Of a stretch of DNA of 64,000 bases, positions 15,203-22,820 are shown in pieces. A program made the translations under genes and the position numbers. Below the pieces are notes generated by a model. That model searched no databases. It saw only the letters and a list, made by a program, of their open reading frames with translations, and was not told the DNA's origin. Numbering within the stretch: position 1 is the stretch's first letter; each line of letters begins with the position of its first letter. Source of the stretch: a virus; IMG/VR virus record IMGVR_UViG_3300008267_000054, positions 52,440 through 116,439 of that record. One strand, written 5' to 3'.

Positions 15203-15218
15203 TAAAAAACATTGTTCT

Positions 15219-15896
15219 ATGGAAGAGTTGCAAAATGAGTTTCCCAAGAAGAAACCAAAAAATCCGATCAAGTTCTTAATTTCTTTAAACGAGGAACAAA
15301 AACAAGCAAAAGCAATAATCCTAGCAAGTACAATTACAGTCCTGCGTGGTTCTGCTGGAAGTGGTAAGAGTATGGTTGCTGCTAATGTCGCGTTAGATAT
15401 GTTGTTTAGAAAAGAGGTGGAGAGAATTATTTTAACAAGACCAGCAGTAACATCCGGTGAAGAGATTGGTTTCTTACCTGGAGACAAAGATGCAAAGTTA
15501 GCACCGTATACTGCAGCAATCTATGACAATATGTATCGTCTATACAAGAAGGAGTTAATCGACAAACATATACAAGAAGGTTCGATAGAAGTTATACCAC
15601 TTGGTTTTATGAGAGGTAGAAATTTATCAAACTGCTGTGTAGTTGTAGATGAAGCTCAAAATATAACAGATAGACAGATGGAGTTGGTTCTTGGTCGTTT
15701 GTGTAAAGGTAGTAAGATGTTGTTGTGTGGAGATGCAGCACAGATTGACTTAAAAGACAGAAAGATGTCAGGATTTGACTTCATATGTAAACATTTAAAA
15801 GATGTACCAGGTTTTAGTGTTGTTACGTTGAAAACTAATCATAGACATGAAATCGTAGAACCAATTATTAAAATCTACGATGAATATAGAACGTAA
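15219..15896 (+). CDS. phoH: PhoH-like ATPase
   Basis: A 225-residue PhoH-family P-loop NTPase. Walker A is 'RGSAGSGKSMVAANVAL' (44-51), Walker B 'CCVVVDEAQN' (D144, E145), and the downstream conserved stretch 'MLLCGDAAQIDLKDRK' and 'LKTNHRHEIVEPI' completes the family core. The family is common in T4-like environmental phages and is related to the helicase domain of bacterial PhoH; the biochemical role in infection is not settled. It has its own TATTTATA 16 nt upstream. Confidence 0.92.
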   Translation: MEELQNEFPKKKPKNPIKFLISLNEEQKQAKAIILASTITVLRGSAGSGKSMVAANVALDMLFRKEVERIILTRPAVTSGEEIGFLPGDKDAKLAPYTAAIYDNMYRLYKKELIDKHIQEGSIEVIPLGFMRGRNLSNCCVVVDEAQNITDRQMELVLGRLCKGSKMLLCGDAAQIDLKDRKMSGFDFICKHLKDVPGFSVVTLKTNHRHEIVEPIIKIYDEYRT

Positions 15897-15904
15897 TATT
15901 TATA
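15897..15904 (+). promoter_or_regulatory. TATTTATA element before 15911 gene
   Basis: Exact motif overlapping the phoH stop region, 6 nt before the next ATG. A T4-type start point about 6 nt downstream would coincide with the ATG, giving a leaderless mRNA. Confidence 0.5.
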
Positions 15905-15910
15905 CAAAAA

Positions 15911-16297
15911 ATGGCAGCAGGTAAATACTCTTTTGTTATTGAACAAGGGTCAACATTAAACTTTGAAATTCAGTATAAGGATTCAACTGGAACACCCATC
16001 GATTTATCAGGGTATTCCGGTAAAATGCAAATACGTTCAGATTACGCAGACAATAGTCCAACAACATATGCTACATTATCTAGTTCACTAGCTGCCGATG
16101 GTACTGGTTTAAATTTTAGTGGATCTAATGGAAGTACACCTTTATCATCAGGATCAATAGGAATTATTATATCAGCAGCGTCTAGTTCAGCATTTACTTT
16201 TAACGAAGCTAAATACGATTTAGAACTAACTAATGGTGCTGTAGTTACCAGAATACTTGAAGGTAATGTTAAACTTAGCAAGGAGGTAACAAGATGA
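15911..16297 (+). CDS. Virion-associated beta-sandwich protein (BppU-like N-terminal type)
   Basis: A 128-residue protein starting 'MAAGKYSFVIEQGSTLNF' and 'YKDSTGTPIDLSGYSGKMQI', a pattern typical of small beta-sandwich phage proteins that attach to fibres or baseplates. The Ser/Thr/Gly-rich body contains no cysteines. Its stop overlaps the next start (ATGA), and that next gene is fibre-like, so the two probably act together on the virion surface. The exact role is not known. Confidence 0.6.
   Translation: MAAGKYSFVIEQGSTLNFEIQYKDSTGTPIDLSGYSGKMQIRSDYADNSPTTYATLSSSLAADGTGLNFSGSNGSTPLSSGSIGIIISAASSSAFTFNEAKYDLELTNGAVVTRILEGNVKLSKEVTR
16281..16286 (+). promoter_or_regulatory. Consensus Shine-Dalgarno AGGAGG
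   Basis: AGGAGG with 7-nt spacing to ATG 16294, inside the end of the upstream gene. It contrasts with the motif-preceded genes, which lack any Shine-Dalgarno, and fixes this start. Confidence 0.75.
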
Positions 16298-17049
16298 GCA
16301 ACACAGTAACTGTAAACCAAAATACTACCACCGTAGTTACTATAGCAGCTCAAGGACCACAAGGTATACAAGGACCATCAGGCTCACAAGGAACTGGATT
16401 TAATTCAGGTTCGTATACTACAACGTCCTCGTTTAATTCCTTTACTAGTTCATATCAAACAGATAGCTCATCTTTCAATACTAAAATCACAAGCCTAACT
16501 TCTGCTACAAGCTCATATGTTCAAAATTCTCAAACATCAAGCTTTGTAACTAATTCAAGTACCGGATCCTTTGCTGTAACTGGTTCAAATACATTTATAG
16601 GAAATCAAACCATATCAGGTAGTCTAGCCATATCAGGAAGCGTAACAGCAGATAATTTATGGTATAGATATACATTAATAAATCTTCCATTAAATACAGC
16701 GGGTACCTATACAATTGTGCCTGTAACACCTGGATATAAATTTGTACAAGCATATTATGTATTATCATCAGTTCATATCCCAATTAATACCTCAATTGAA
16801 AATAATAGTAACTCATCAGTTACTATTTCAAATCCTATAAAGTTAGGTACACCAAGTGTTGATTCTGCAATTTGGAAATTTGATGGTGGTACTTTAGGAG
16901 CAAATGAAGTATATAGTAAATGGAGTACAATAGGAAGCAATGTAATGATTGATATTAGTACAGATCCTATTATAGTTACTATAGATGGATTTGGTAGTGA
17001 TACAGGTGTAATAGATGTAACAGTAACTGGATATCTTAAAAAGATCTAA
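16294..17049 (+). CDS. Collagen-like / TGS-repeat tail fibre protein
   Basis: A 251-residue fibre-like protein. The N-terminus has a short collagen-like run ('GPQGIQGPSGSQGTG'), then a Ser/Thr-rich coiled segment ('SFNSFTSSYQTDSSSFN'), then one copy of the repeat that recurs in the big fibres ('TGSNTFIGNQTISGSLAISG'), and a beta-rich C-terminal domain with a 'GYKFVQAYYVLS' strand. The sequence style indicates a trimeric, head- or tail-attached fibre. Position between PhoH and the neck proteins suggests a neck/whisker-like or head-decoration fibre, but this is not certain. Confidence 0.65.
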   Translation: MSNTVTVNQNTTTVVTIAAQGPQGIQGPSGSQGTGFNSGSYTTTSSFNSFTSSYQTDSSSFNTKITSLTSATSSYVQNSQTSSFVTNSSTGSFAVTGSNTFIGNQTISGSLAISGSVTADNLWYRYTLINLPLNTAGTYTIVPVTPGYKFVQAYYVLSSVHIPINTSIENNSNSSVTISNPIKLGTPSVDSAIWKFDGGTLGANEVYSKWSTIGSNVMIDISTDPIIVTIDGFGSDTGVIDVTVTGYLKKI

Positions 17050-17057
17050 TATTTATA
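17050..17057 (+). promoter_or_regulatory. TATTTATA element before gp13-like gene
   Basis: Exact motif starting at the second-to-last base region of the upstream stop, 15 nt before ATG 17073; no Shine-Dalgarno in the leader. Confidence 0.5.
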
Positions 17058-17072
17058 ACAAATACACAACCC

Positions 17073-18212
17073 ATGAACATACCAATTTGGCCAGGATCTA
17101 GTTCATTTTACCCAGGCAAAACACCATTTGGTTTCTATGATGATGACTACTACTTTCAGCTAGATGCTGATAAAGTAGCAGATTGGTGTGCTAATAAATT
17201 AGGCTATCCTATCATGGAAGTTGAAATGCAAGACAAAAATTTCTATGCATGTTTTGAAGAAGCAGTTACAGAGTTTAGTAATCAAGTAAATATGTACAAT
17301 GCAAGAGATTATATGCTTGCATTGCAAGGTGCATCAACTAGTTCAAATTTAAGTGGTAGAGTTGTATCTACAAATTTAGGTAGAACTATTGATCTTGCAA
17401 AGAATTATGGAGCAGAGGCAGGTAGTGGAGGAAATGTAACATGGAAAACAGGTTCCATACAATTACAAGCAGGCGTACAAGATTATGATTTAGATGTATT
17501 GTGGACTAATGTTCACGAAAATGGAAATCATATTGAAATTAAAACGATATACCACGAATTTAGTCCAGCAATCGTACGATACTTTGATCCATATGTTGGA
17601 ACTGGTGCAGGTACACAACAGCTTTTAGATTCTTTTGGATGGGGATCTTATTCACCATCAGTTAGTTTTTTGGTAATGCCACTTTATGCTGACTTGCTCA
17701 GAATTCAAGCTATTGAAATGAATGACCAGATTAGGAAGTCTGCTTATACGTTTGAAATCAGAAACAATAAATTAAGAATATTTCCAATACCTGGAAATGA
17801 TGTGACATTACATTTTAGGTACATTGTAACAGAAGAGCGTTCCAATCCACTAAAAGGAGATGCTGGAGTAATATCAGATATATCAAATATACCATACAAT
17901 AGATTGGAATATAGATATGTATCGCCTTTGGGTAAAGGGTGGATCTACAAATACACACTTGCACTAACAAAAGAGCTTCTTGGCTTAATTAGAAACAAAT
18001 ATAGTGCAGTACCAATACCAGGTGCAGAAGTAACACTTAATGGTTCAGATCTTGTATCACAGGGTCGTGAGGACAGAACCAACTTGATAACAGAACTAAA
18101 AGAAACACTCGAAGTTTTAACAAGAAAAGGACAAATGGAGCAAGAGCAGGCAATTGCAACGGCTATGAATTACCAACTGTCAAAAGTTCCATTAACTATA
18201 TACATTAAATAA
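17073..18212 (+). CDS. gp13: Neck protein (gp13-like)
   Basis: A 379-residue protein (T4 gp13 is 309) that seals the portal after packaging and forms part of the neck. Family-like features are 'KVADWCANKLGYPIMEVEMQ' followed by a 'FYACFEEAVTEFSNQVNMYN' helix, a beta middle containing 'YFDPYVGTGAGTQQL', and a C-terminal helical segment ('YKYTLALTKELLGLIRNKYS') ending in a long helix. It is followed at 1 nt by a gp14-like gene, the T4 order. Confidence 0.82.
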   Translation: MNIPIWPGSSSFYPGKTPFGFYDDDYYFQLDADKVADWCANKLGYPIMEVEMQDKNFYACFEEAVTEFSNQVNMYNARDYMLALQGASTSSNLSGRVVSTNLGRTIDLAKNYGAEAGSGGNVTWKTGSIQLQAGVQDYDLDVLWTNVHENGNHIEIKTIYHEFSPAIVRYFDPYVGTGAGTQQLLDSFGWGSYSPSVSFLVMPLYADLLRIQAIEMNDQIRKSAYTFEIRNNKLRIFPIPGNDVTLHFRYIVTEERSNPLKGDAGVISDISNIPYNRLEYRYVSPLGKGWIYKYTLALTKELLGLIRNKYSAVPIPGAEVTLNGSDLVSQGREDRTNLITELKETLEVLTRKGQMEQEQAIATAMNYQLSKVPLTIYIK

Positions 18213-18213
18213 T

Positions 18214-18720
18214 ATGGCACTGTTTGGAAGTTCTCGAGACATTAGTATGTTTGTTAAAGTGAACAACGAGCTGTTAGATAACATAATACAGCAAGAGGTA
18301 GACTATTATCAAATAAATTTAGAACATACTAAGGAAAATTTATATGGTGAAGCTTCTCAAAATAAAGTGTACAATTCACCACTAAGGCTAACATGCCTTA
18401 TTGAGAGAAATGATCAAACTTTTAATGTGGATGATCAGATTGGTGTAGATGCAACACAAACTTATACATTTAGATTTTTTCATAGAAAGCTTGTTGAACT
18501 AGCACTTTGGCCGGAAGTTGGTGATTTAATAGAGAATAGAGGCAATTATTATGAAATTGATAATGTTAACGAGAATCAATATGTTGTTGGTAAAGACGCA
18601 GATTATCCAAAAAATGTTGGAGCAGAGTTTGGAGAAAGTTGGTCAATCATATGTGTAACTCATTACACTAGAATTAGTAAGTTGCAGATTGTAGAATCTA
18701 GAGGAGGTCAAAATGTATAA
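18214..18720 (+). CDS. gp14: Neck protein (gp14-like)
   Basis: A 168-residue protein, shorter than T4 gp14 (256), in the correct place after gp13. Recognisable stretches are 'YQINLEHTKENLYGEASQ' near the N-terminus and 'GDLIENRGNYYEIDNVNENQ' followed by a 'YVVGKD' element, typical of the T4-like neck/head-closure protein. The Gln-Val C-terminus overlaps the next gene by 8 nt. Assignment rests on motif resemblance plus gene order. Confidence 0.7.
   Translation: MALFGSSRDISMFVKVNNELLDNIIQQEVDYYQINLEHTKENLYGEASQNKVYNSPLRLTCLIERNDQTFNVDDQIGVDATQTYTFRFFHRKLVELALWPEVGDLIENRGNYYEIDNVNENQYVVGKDADYPKNVGAEFGESWSIICVTHYTRISKLQIVESRGGQNV
18702..18707 (+). promoter_or_regulatory. Consensus Shine-Dalgarno AGGAGG
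   Basis: AGGAGG with 5-nt spacing to ATG 18713, within the coding end of the gp14-like gene. It supports the 18713 start and translational coupling. Confidence 0.75.
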
Positions 18721-19555
18721 CAGAAAAAGACAACCAGCAACGCAGGTGGAGATTATAAACTCCAAACCAATACAACCTGAAGTACGTACTAATGAAGTTA
18801 GACGTGACAACGATGATAATCCAGAACTTAAAATAGGATTATATGACATTGATTTTGCTATCAAATACTATTTTGATAATGTAATAAGACCCTCGGTAAA
18901 TGATAATGGATCACTTATACCGGTACCGGTTATGTACGGTGCACCGGAAAAGTGGAAGAATGTTAGAACTGATGGTTTTATGCGTGATAAGAATGGTAAG
19001 GTCCAATGCCCATTAATAGCTTATAGAAGAAGTTCGATTGAAAAAAATAGAAATCTCGGATCTAAAGTTGATGCAAATGCACCAGCAGCTTATTATACAA
19101 CCCACACCACATACACAAAAGAAAATCGATACGATCAGTTTAGTGTACTAACAAATCAAAAGCCACAGCAAACAACATATAGAGTCATAGTACCAGAATA
19201 TCTGAACCTAACCTACGACTTGATAGTTTGGACCGATTACATTGAGCATATGAATGGTCTACTAGAAGCTGTGTTGTATAGTGAAGGAAGTTTTTGGGGA
19301 GATAAGGATAGGTTTAAATTTAGAACAAAGGTAGACAATATAACAACCATCACAGATCTACAAAACGATAATGATAGGTTGGTTAGAAGTACTTTTAGCA
19401 TGACAGTATTTGGATACATTGTTCCTGATGCATTAGTTAAGAAACTAAGCAATACTGGTCCGGAAAAGAATATTGGTGTAGACTCAAGAACAACAATCTA
19501 TAGTACACCTACTTATGAGACTGAACAAGAGTCAATAATTAGCGGAAGTCTATAA
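18713..19555 (+). CDS. gp15: Tail completion / sheath stabilizer (gp15-like)
   Basis: A 280-residue protein in the neck cluster. The core resembles T4 gp15: 'IPVPVMYGAPEKWKNVRT' near the start (T4 'VRVPITYAS'), a central 'YRVIVPEYLNLTYDLIVWTD' with 'YIEHMNGLLEAV', and a late 'DRLVRSTFSMTVFGYIVPD' strand. Gp15 forms the hexameric ring capping the contracted or extended tail and interfaces with neck proteins. The disordered charged N-terminus and C-terminus are extra relative to T4. Assignment is by pattern and position. Confidence 0.65.
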   Translation: MYNRKRQPATQVEIINSKPIQPEVRTNEVRRDNDDNPELKIGLYDIDFAIKYYFDNVIRPSVNDNGSLIPVPVMYGAPEKWKNVRTDGFMRDKNGKVQCPLIAYRRSSIEKNRNLGSKVDANAPAAYYTTHTTYTKENRYDQFSVLTNQKPQQTTYRVIVPEYLNLTYDLIVWTDYIEHMNGLLEAVLYSEGSFWGDKDRFKFRTKVDNITTITDLQNDNDRLVRSTFSMTVFGYIVPDALVKKLSNTGPEKNIGVDSRTTIYSTPTYETEQESIISGSL

Positions 19556-19562
19556 ACCTGCA

Positions 19563-19570
19563 TATTTATA
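19563..19570 (+). promoter_or_regulatory. TATTTATA element before 19576 gene
   Basis: Exact motif 5 nt before ATG 19576; a start point 6 nt downstream would fall on the A of the ATG. Confidence 0.5.
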
Positions 19571-19575
19571 GGTAA

Positions 19576-19893
19576 ATGGCTCAAGTAAAAAAATATCTTA
19601 CTTGGGATCAAACTGAATACCCAATTCAATGGGATAACAACCCATACACTTGGGAAGAGGTTTTTGTCCTAATAGAAGTTGCTGAGGCAATAGGTGGTGG
19701 TCATACACCACATGATGCCTACAAACATCTAGAAGAGAGAAAAAAGAAGGTATTAATTAAAGTTATTGCTAAAGTAAAAGGTGAAGAGTTCAGCGAAGAA
19801 AAATACAAACAGGAAAATATAAAAGTTACTACAGAGGATATTGAGTTGGTATTAAAAGAAGTGCTACACATACAAGTAAATAAAGTAGAATAA
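19576..19893 (+). CDS. Conserved small tail-region protein
   Basis: Unrecognised 105-residue protein. The first 45 residues are aromatic-rich ('YLTWDQTEYPIQWDNNPYTW'), then lysine/glutamate-rich helices. No metal ligands or membrane segments. It is preceded by TATTTATA and followed at 1 nt by another unknown gene, forming a two-gene unit ahead of the fibres. I regard it as structural by context only. Confidence 0.6.
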   Translation: MAQVKKYLTWDQTEYPIQWDNNPYTWEEVFVLIEVAEAIGGGHTPHDAYKHLEERKKKVLIKVIAKVKGEEFSEEKYKQENIKVTTEDIELVLKEVLHIQVNKVE

Positions 19894-19894
19894 T

Positions 19895-20446
19895 ATGTAT
19901 ACATTTTATACGGATAAGCAAGAGATGTTTGAATGTAAGTTGGACCTCGAAGGAGCAAAACTAACAGATTCAAAAGTAAGATTAGTATTAGAATCAGACA
20001 ACTATAACTTGCTATTTTATGGTACTATTAACGAAAATGGTAAATGCCAAATACCAGTAAAGAGGTTAAAAAGCCTCCTTCAAGAATCAGATACGGGCAA
20101 AGTTAAGTTGGAAGTCATTGCAGAGGATACATACTTTGAACCTTGGAAAGATACATACAGTGTTGAAACTAGCAAAAAAGTTACTGTTGAAATTGTATCA
20201 AAAGAAACTGCTAAACCAATCACAGAGAAAAAAGTAACAGCTGTTGTTGAAAAGATTGAACCAAAAGAAGATCCTAGAACAACTCAATTTTTAAAGATAC
20301 TTGAAAAGAAGAACATAACATTAGCAAACATTAAACAACACATTAAAACCATACAAACCCTAAGCGAAATCTTTACAAAAAAGTATAACTTGTCAGATTC
20401 AGAAAAAAGGAGTATAGTTGAAGGTGTAGTTAATAAATTAAAATGA
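19895..20446 (+). CDS. Conserved tail-region protein of unknown function
   Basis: A 183-residue protein. The N-terminal half is a beta-rich domain ('VRLVLESDNYNLLFYGTINE', 'KVKLEVIAEDTYFEPWKD'), followed by a Lys/Glu/Val linker and a C-terminal helical bundle ('TLANIKQHIKTIQTLSEIF'). The layout suggests a structural adaptor. It sits between the neck cluster and the first long fibre. No enzymatic motif is seen. Confidence 0.6.
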   Translation: MYTFYTDKQEMFECKLDLEGAKLTDSKVRLVLESDNYNLLFYGTINENGKCQIPVKRLKSLLQESDTGKVKLEVIAEDTYFEPWKDTYSVETSKKVTVEIVSKETAKPITEKKVTAVVEKIEPKEDPRTTQFLKILEKKNITLANIKQHIKTIQTLSEIFTKKYNLSDSEKRSIVEGVVNKLK

Positions 20447-20458
20447 TAAAATGTTACA

Positions 20459-22792
20459 ATGTCAGCTGATAACTTTACAGGACAAAATATTAGTGGCACA
20501 TACCAAAGGCTACTTCAGCTGTCAGATAATGATGGTTTCGTAATCAACGGTACCGGTTCTAGGGTAGACCTTTTACGAACTACATCATCATATGCTTTAA
20601 CAGCATCTTACGTACCAGGAGTTACAGTCACTACTCCAGGTGGAGACTTGTGGTCTATACAATTTAATTCAGCTAGTACTTTTCAAGGTTCCAACAAACT
20701 ACTATTTAACAGTGTATCCTCAGTACTAACATTAACCGGTAGTTTATTTACAACCGGCTCAAACACATTTATTGGTACACAAACAGTAACCGGTAGTTTG
20801 TTTACAACCGGATCCAATACATTAATAGGTAATACCACATTAACCGGTTCATTAAGTATAACTGGTTCAACTCTACAAGTAGGAAGCAATACATTATACG
20901 GTGATACTCTGTTATCGGGTAGTATAACCATATCCGGATCACATTTAGCAAATACACCAACAATTAGGGTGTATGGTGATATGGAAACTGATGGTGTAAT
21001 TAAATTCCTACCAGTATCCTATGACATAGATCCAACAATATCCGGTTCCTACATTTTCGTATCAGGTTCAACTGATGACTTATATTTTTCTCAAAATGGG
21101 GCTGGGTTTTCCAATACAACTCGATTACGTTGGTTAGAAGGTAATTTGTATACTGGGTTATTAAACGGTGGTTTATTATCAATCGTAAATACCAACACAT
21201 ACAGGATTAGTAGTGGTAGTGGTATTATTGTTAATTTGAACGGATCGTATAGTGATAATCCATACCCAATAATAGAATATCTTAATTGGGGAAATATAAC
21301 TAATACAATTGATGCTTTAAGTGGATCATTTGGTGATTATAATGAATTTATACCCATTGGTATTGTACTCCATCAAAACAGATCTACAATCAACGGAGTT
21401 CAAACATTCCCTGGCACAGCTTATGGTTGGAAACAGAGATCCTATGATTTTATTAAAGCGTTCGGAGCATTAAAAGTCTCAGGCTATACATTAGCACAGA
21501 GTGGCTCTTCAGCAAGAGGTTTAGCGTTAAGTGGAGGTGTCGCTTGGGTAGAGGGAAGAAATTACACAAATGATCCTAATAGTCCAAGTTACATTGTAGA
21601 AGCAACGGGCATAACTACATCTAAAATATTTAGATACTATCAATCAGGATCTAATTGGCAATCTAATTGGGGCTATAATACAAATGGAGGAGCAGGATTT
21701 ACAGATATTGATCCAACTCAGTATTCAAATGCCGGTACACTAACTTCGGTAGGATCTAATAAATGGACCATACAACGAGTATATTATTTCCCTAATAGTG
21801 CAACAAAGGCATTATTTGTTTATTATGGAAACGCTGAATACGCCAATGAAGCAGATGCATTAGCAGCAGTAACCACTGAACCATTTACCGAAGCTCCTAA
21901 TACAGCAGCCAGCGCTATCTATGTTGGTTATATGTTATTAAGAAATGATGCAATTTTTACATTACCAGTATCATATACTTTTTATCAAGCAGGATTATTT
22001 AGAGGGTCCGGTACTGGTGGTGCAGGTGGAGGTGGAGCATCTACATTAGCAGGATTAACAGACGTATCCATATCATCAGTAACCAATGGTGATTTATTAA
22101 AGTATAATTCAACCACAGGATTATGGAACAATACAAAAACGCTATCAGGTAGTTATACTTTATCAGGATCTCTAGTTACCAATGATGGTGTATGGGTTCA
22201 GAGTTTAACAGCTTCCTTTATCAGTGCATCCTCAGGCATAACCGGTAGTTTATTTGGAACAGCATCATATGCTGACAGATCTTTTAGAGCTACAGAGATT
22301 GGTGATGATAGTTACCAAATAGATGTTTTTGAAATTGGATATGGCATTTCTCAACCAACATCCGACTCAGTTCAATTATATAATATACAAAACACTCCGA
22401 TAGCAACAGTTACAATCGATAATGTAGCTAACGCGGCCAATGCAGGGTTTGCAATAACGGCGACAAATGCCGATTCAGCATCATACGTAAATACTCTAAG
22501 CCAAACTGTTGTAGTGTCGGGATCGGTTGATATATCTGGTTCCCTATTTTTAAATGGTGTAGCAGTAGGTTCAAGTGGTACTGAAACTGACCCAGTTTAC
22601 ACAGCAGAAAAATCAACGTTAGCAAGAACGGGATCAAACCAGTTTAATGGTAATCAAACAATAACCGGTAGCTTGGATGTAAGTGGCTCTTTTGGTCTCT
22701 ATAGCTTTGGAACAGCTGCACCAATATCTAGTCCTACAAGACCGGGATTACTTTACTTCACAAATACTGATCTGTATATCTCACTAGATTGA
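20459..22792 (+). CDS. Long tail fibre protein with TGSL repeats
   Basis: A 777-residue receptor-binding or fibre protein. The N-terminus has 'TYQRLLQLSDNDGFVING', then 'SSYALTASYVPG'-type Ser/Ala/Tyr motifs, then four copies of an approximately 18-residue unit like 'TGSLFTTGSNTFIGTQTV' (residues about 92-160). A large beta-rich domain follows, with 'GGAGGGGASTLAGLTDVSIS' as a flexible hinge and more TGSL units near the end. The repeat style, Gly-rich hinge and lack of catalytic motifs fit a trimeric fibre. Similar units occur in the genes at 16294 and 22821. Confidence 0.8.
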   Translation: MSADNFTGQNISGTYQRLLQLSDNDGFVINGTGSRVDLLRTTSSYALTASYVPGVTVTTPGGDLWSIQFNSASTFQGSNKLLFNSVSSVLTLTGSLFTTGSNTFIGTQTVTGSLFTTGSNTLIGNTTLTGSLSITGSTLQVGSNTLYGDTLLSGSITISGSHLANTPTIRVYGDMETDGVIKFLPVSYDIDPTISGSYIFVSGSTDDLYFSQNGAGFSNTTRLRWLEGNLYTGLLNGGLLSIVNTNTYRISSGSGIIVNLNGSYSDNPYPIIEYLNWGNITNTIDALSGSFGDYNEFIPIGIVLHQNRSTINGVQTFPGTAYGWKQRSYDFIKAFGALKVSGYTLAQSGSSARGLALSGGVAWVEGRNYTNDPNSPSYIVEATGITTSKIFRYYQSGSNWQSNWGYNTNGGAGFTDIDPTQYSNAGTLTSVGSNKWTIQRVYYFPNSATKALFVYYGNAEYANEADALAAVTTEPFTEAPNTAASAIYVGYMLLRNDAIFTLPVSYTFYQAGLFRGSGTGGAGGGGASTLAGLTDVSISSVTNGDLLKYNSTTGLWNNTKTLSGSYTLSGSLVTNDGVWVQSLTASFISASSGITGSLFGTASYADRSFRATEIGDDSYQIDVFEIGYGISQPTSDSVQLYNIQNTPIATVTIDNVANAANAGFAITATNADSASYVNTLSQTVVVSGSVDISGSLFLNGVAVGSSGTETDPVYTAEKSTLARTGSNQFNGNQTITGSLDVSGSFGLYSFGTAAPISSPTRPGLLYFTNTDLYISLD
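20733..20940 (+). repeat. Tandem 54-bp-type repeats coding TGSL units
   Basis: Consecutive coding repeats of about 18 codons with the core T-G-S-L and S-N-T-x-x-G. DNA copies share blocks such as TAACCGGTAGTTT and ACAACCGG, so some identity exists at the DNA level and slippage or recombination is possible. Confidence 0.75.
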
Positions 22793-22800
22793 TATTTATA
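22793..22800 (+). promoter_or_regulatory. TATTTATA element before the largest TGSL fibre
   Basis: Exact motif adjoining the upstream stop, 20 nt before ATG 22821. The following GGTAAA matches the copy at 19563. Confidence 0.5.
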
Positions 22801-22820
22801 GGTAAAGTCAATTACAATAT

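Noticed and set aside
14917-15218. tRNA or other structured RNA in the largest intergenic gap
   Set aside because: No cloverleaf or T-loop sequence on either strand; the gap is explained by a terminator, a minus-strand small gene and two promoter-like motifs.
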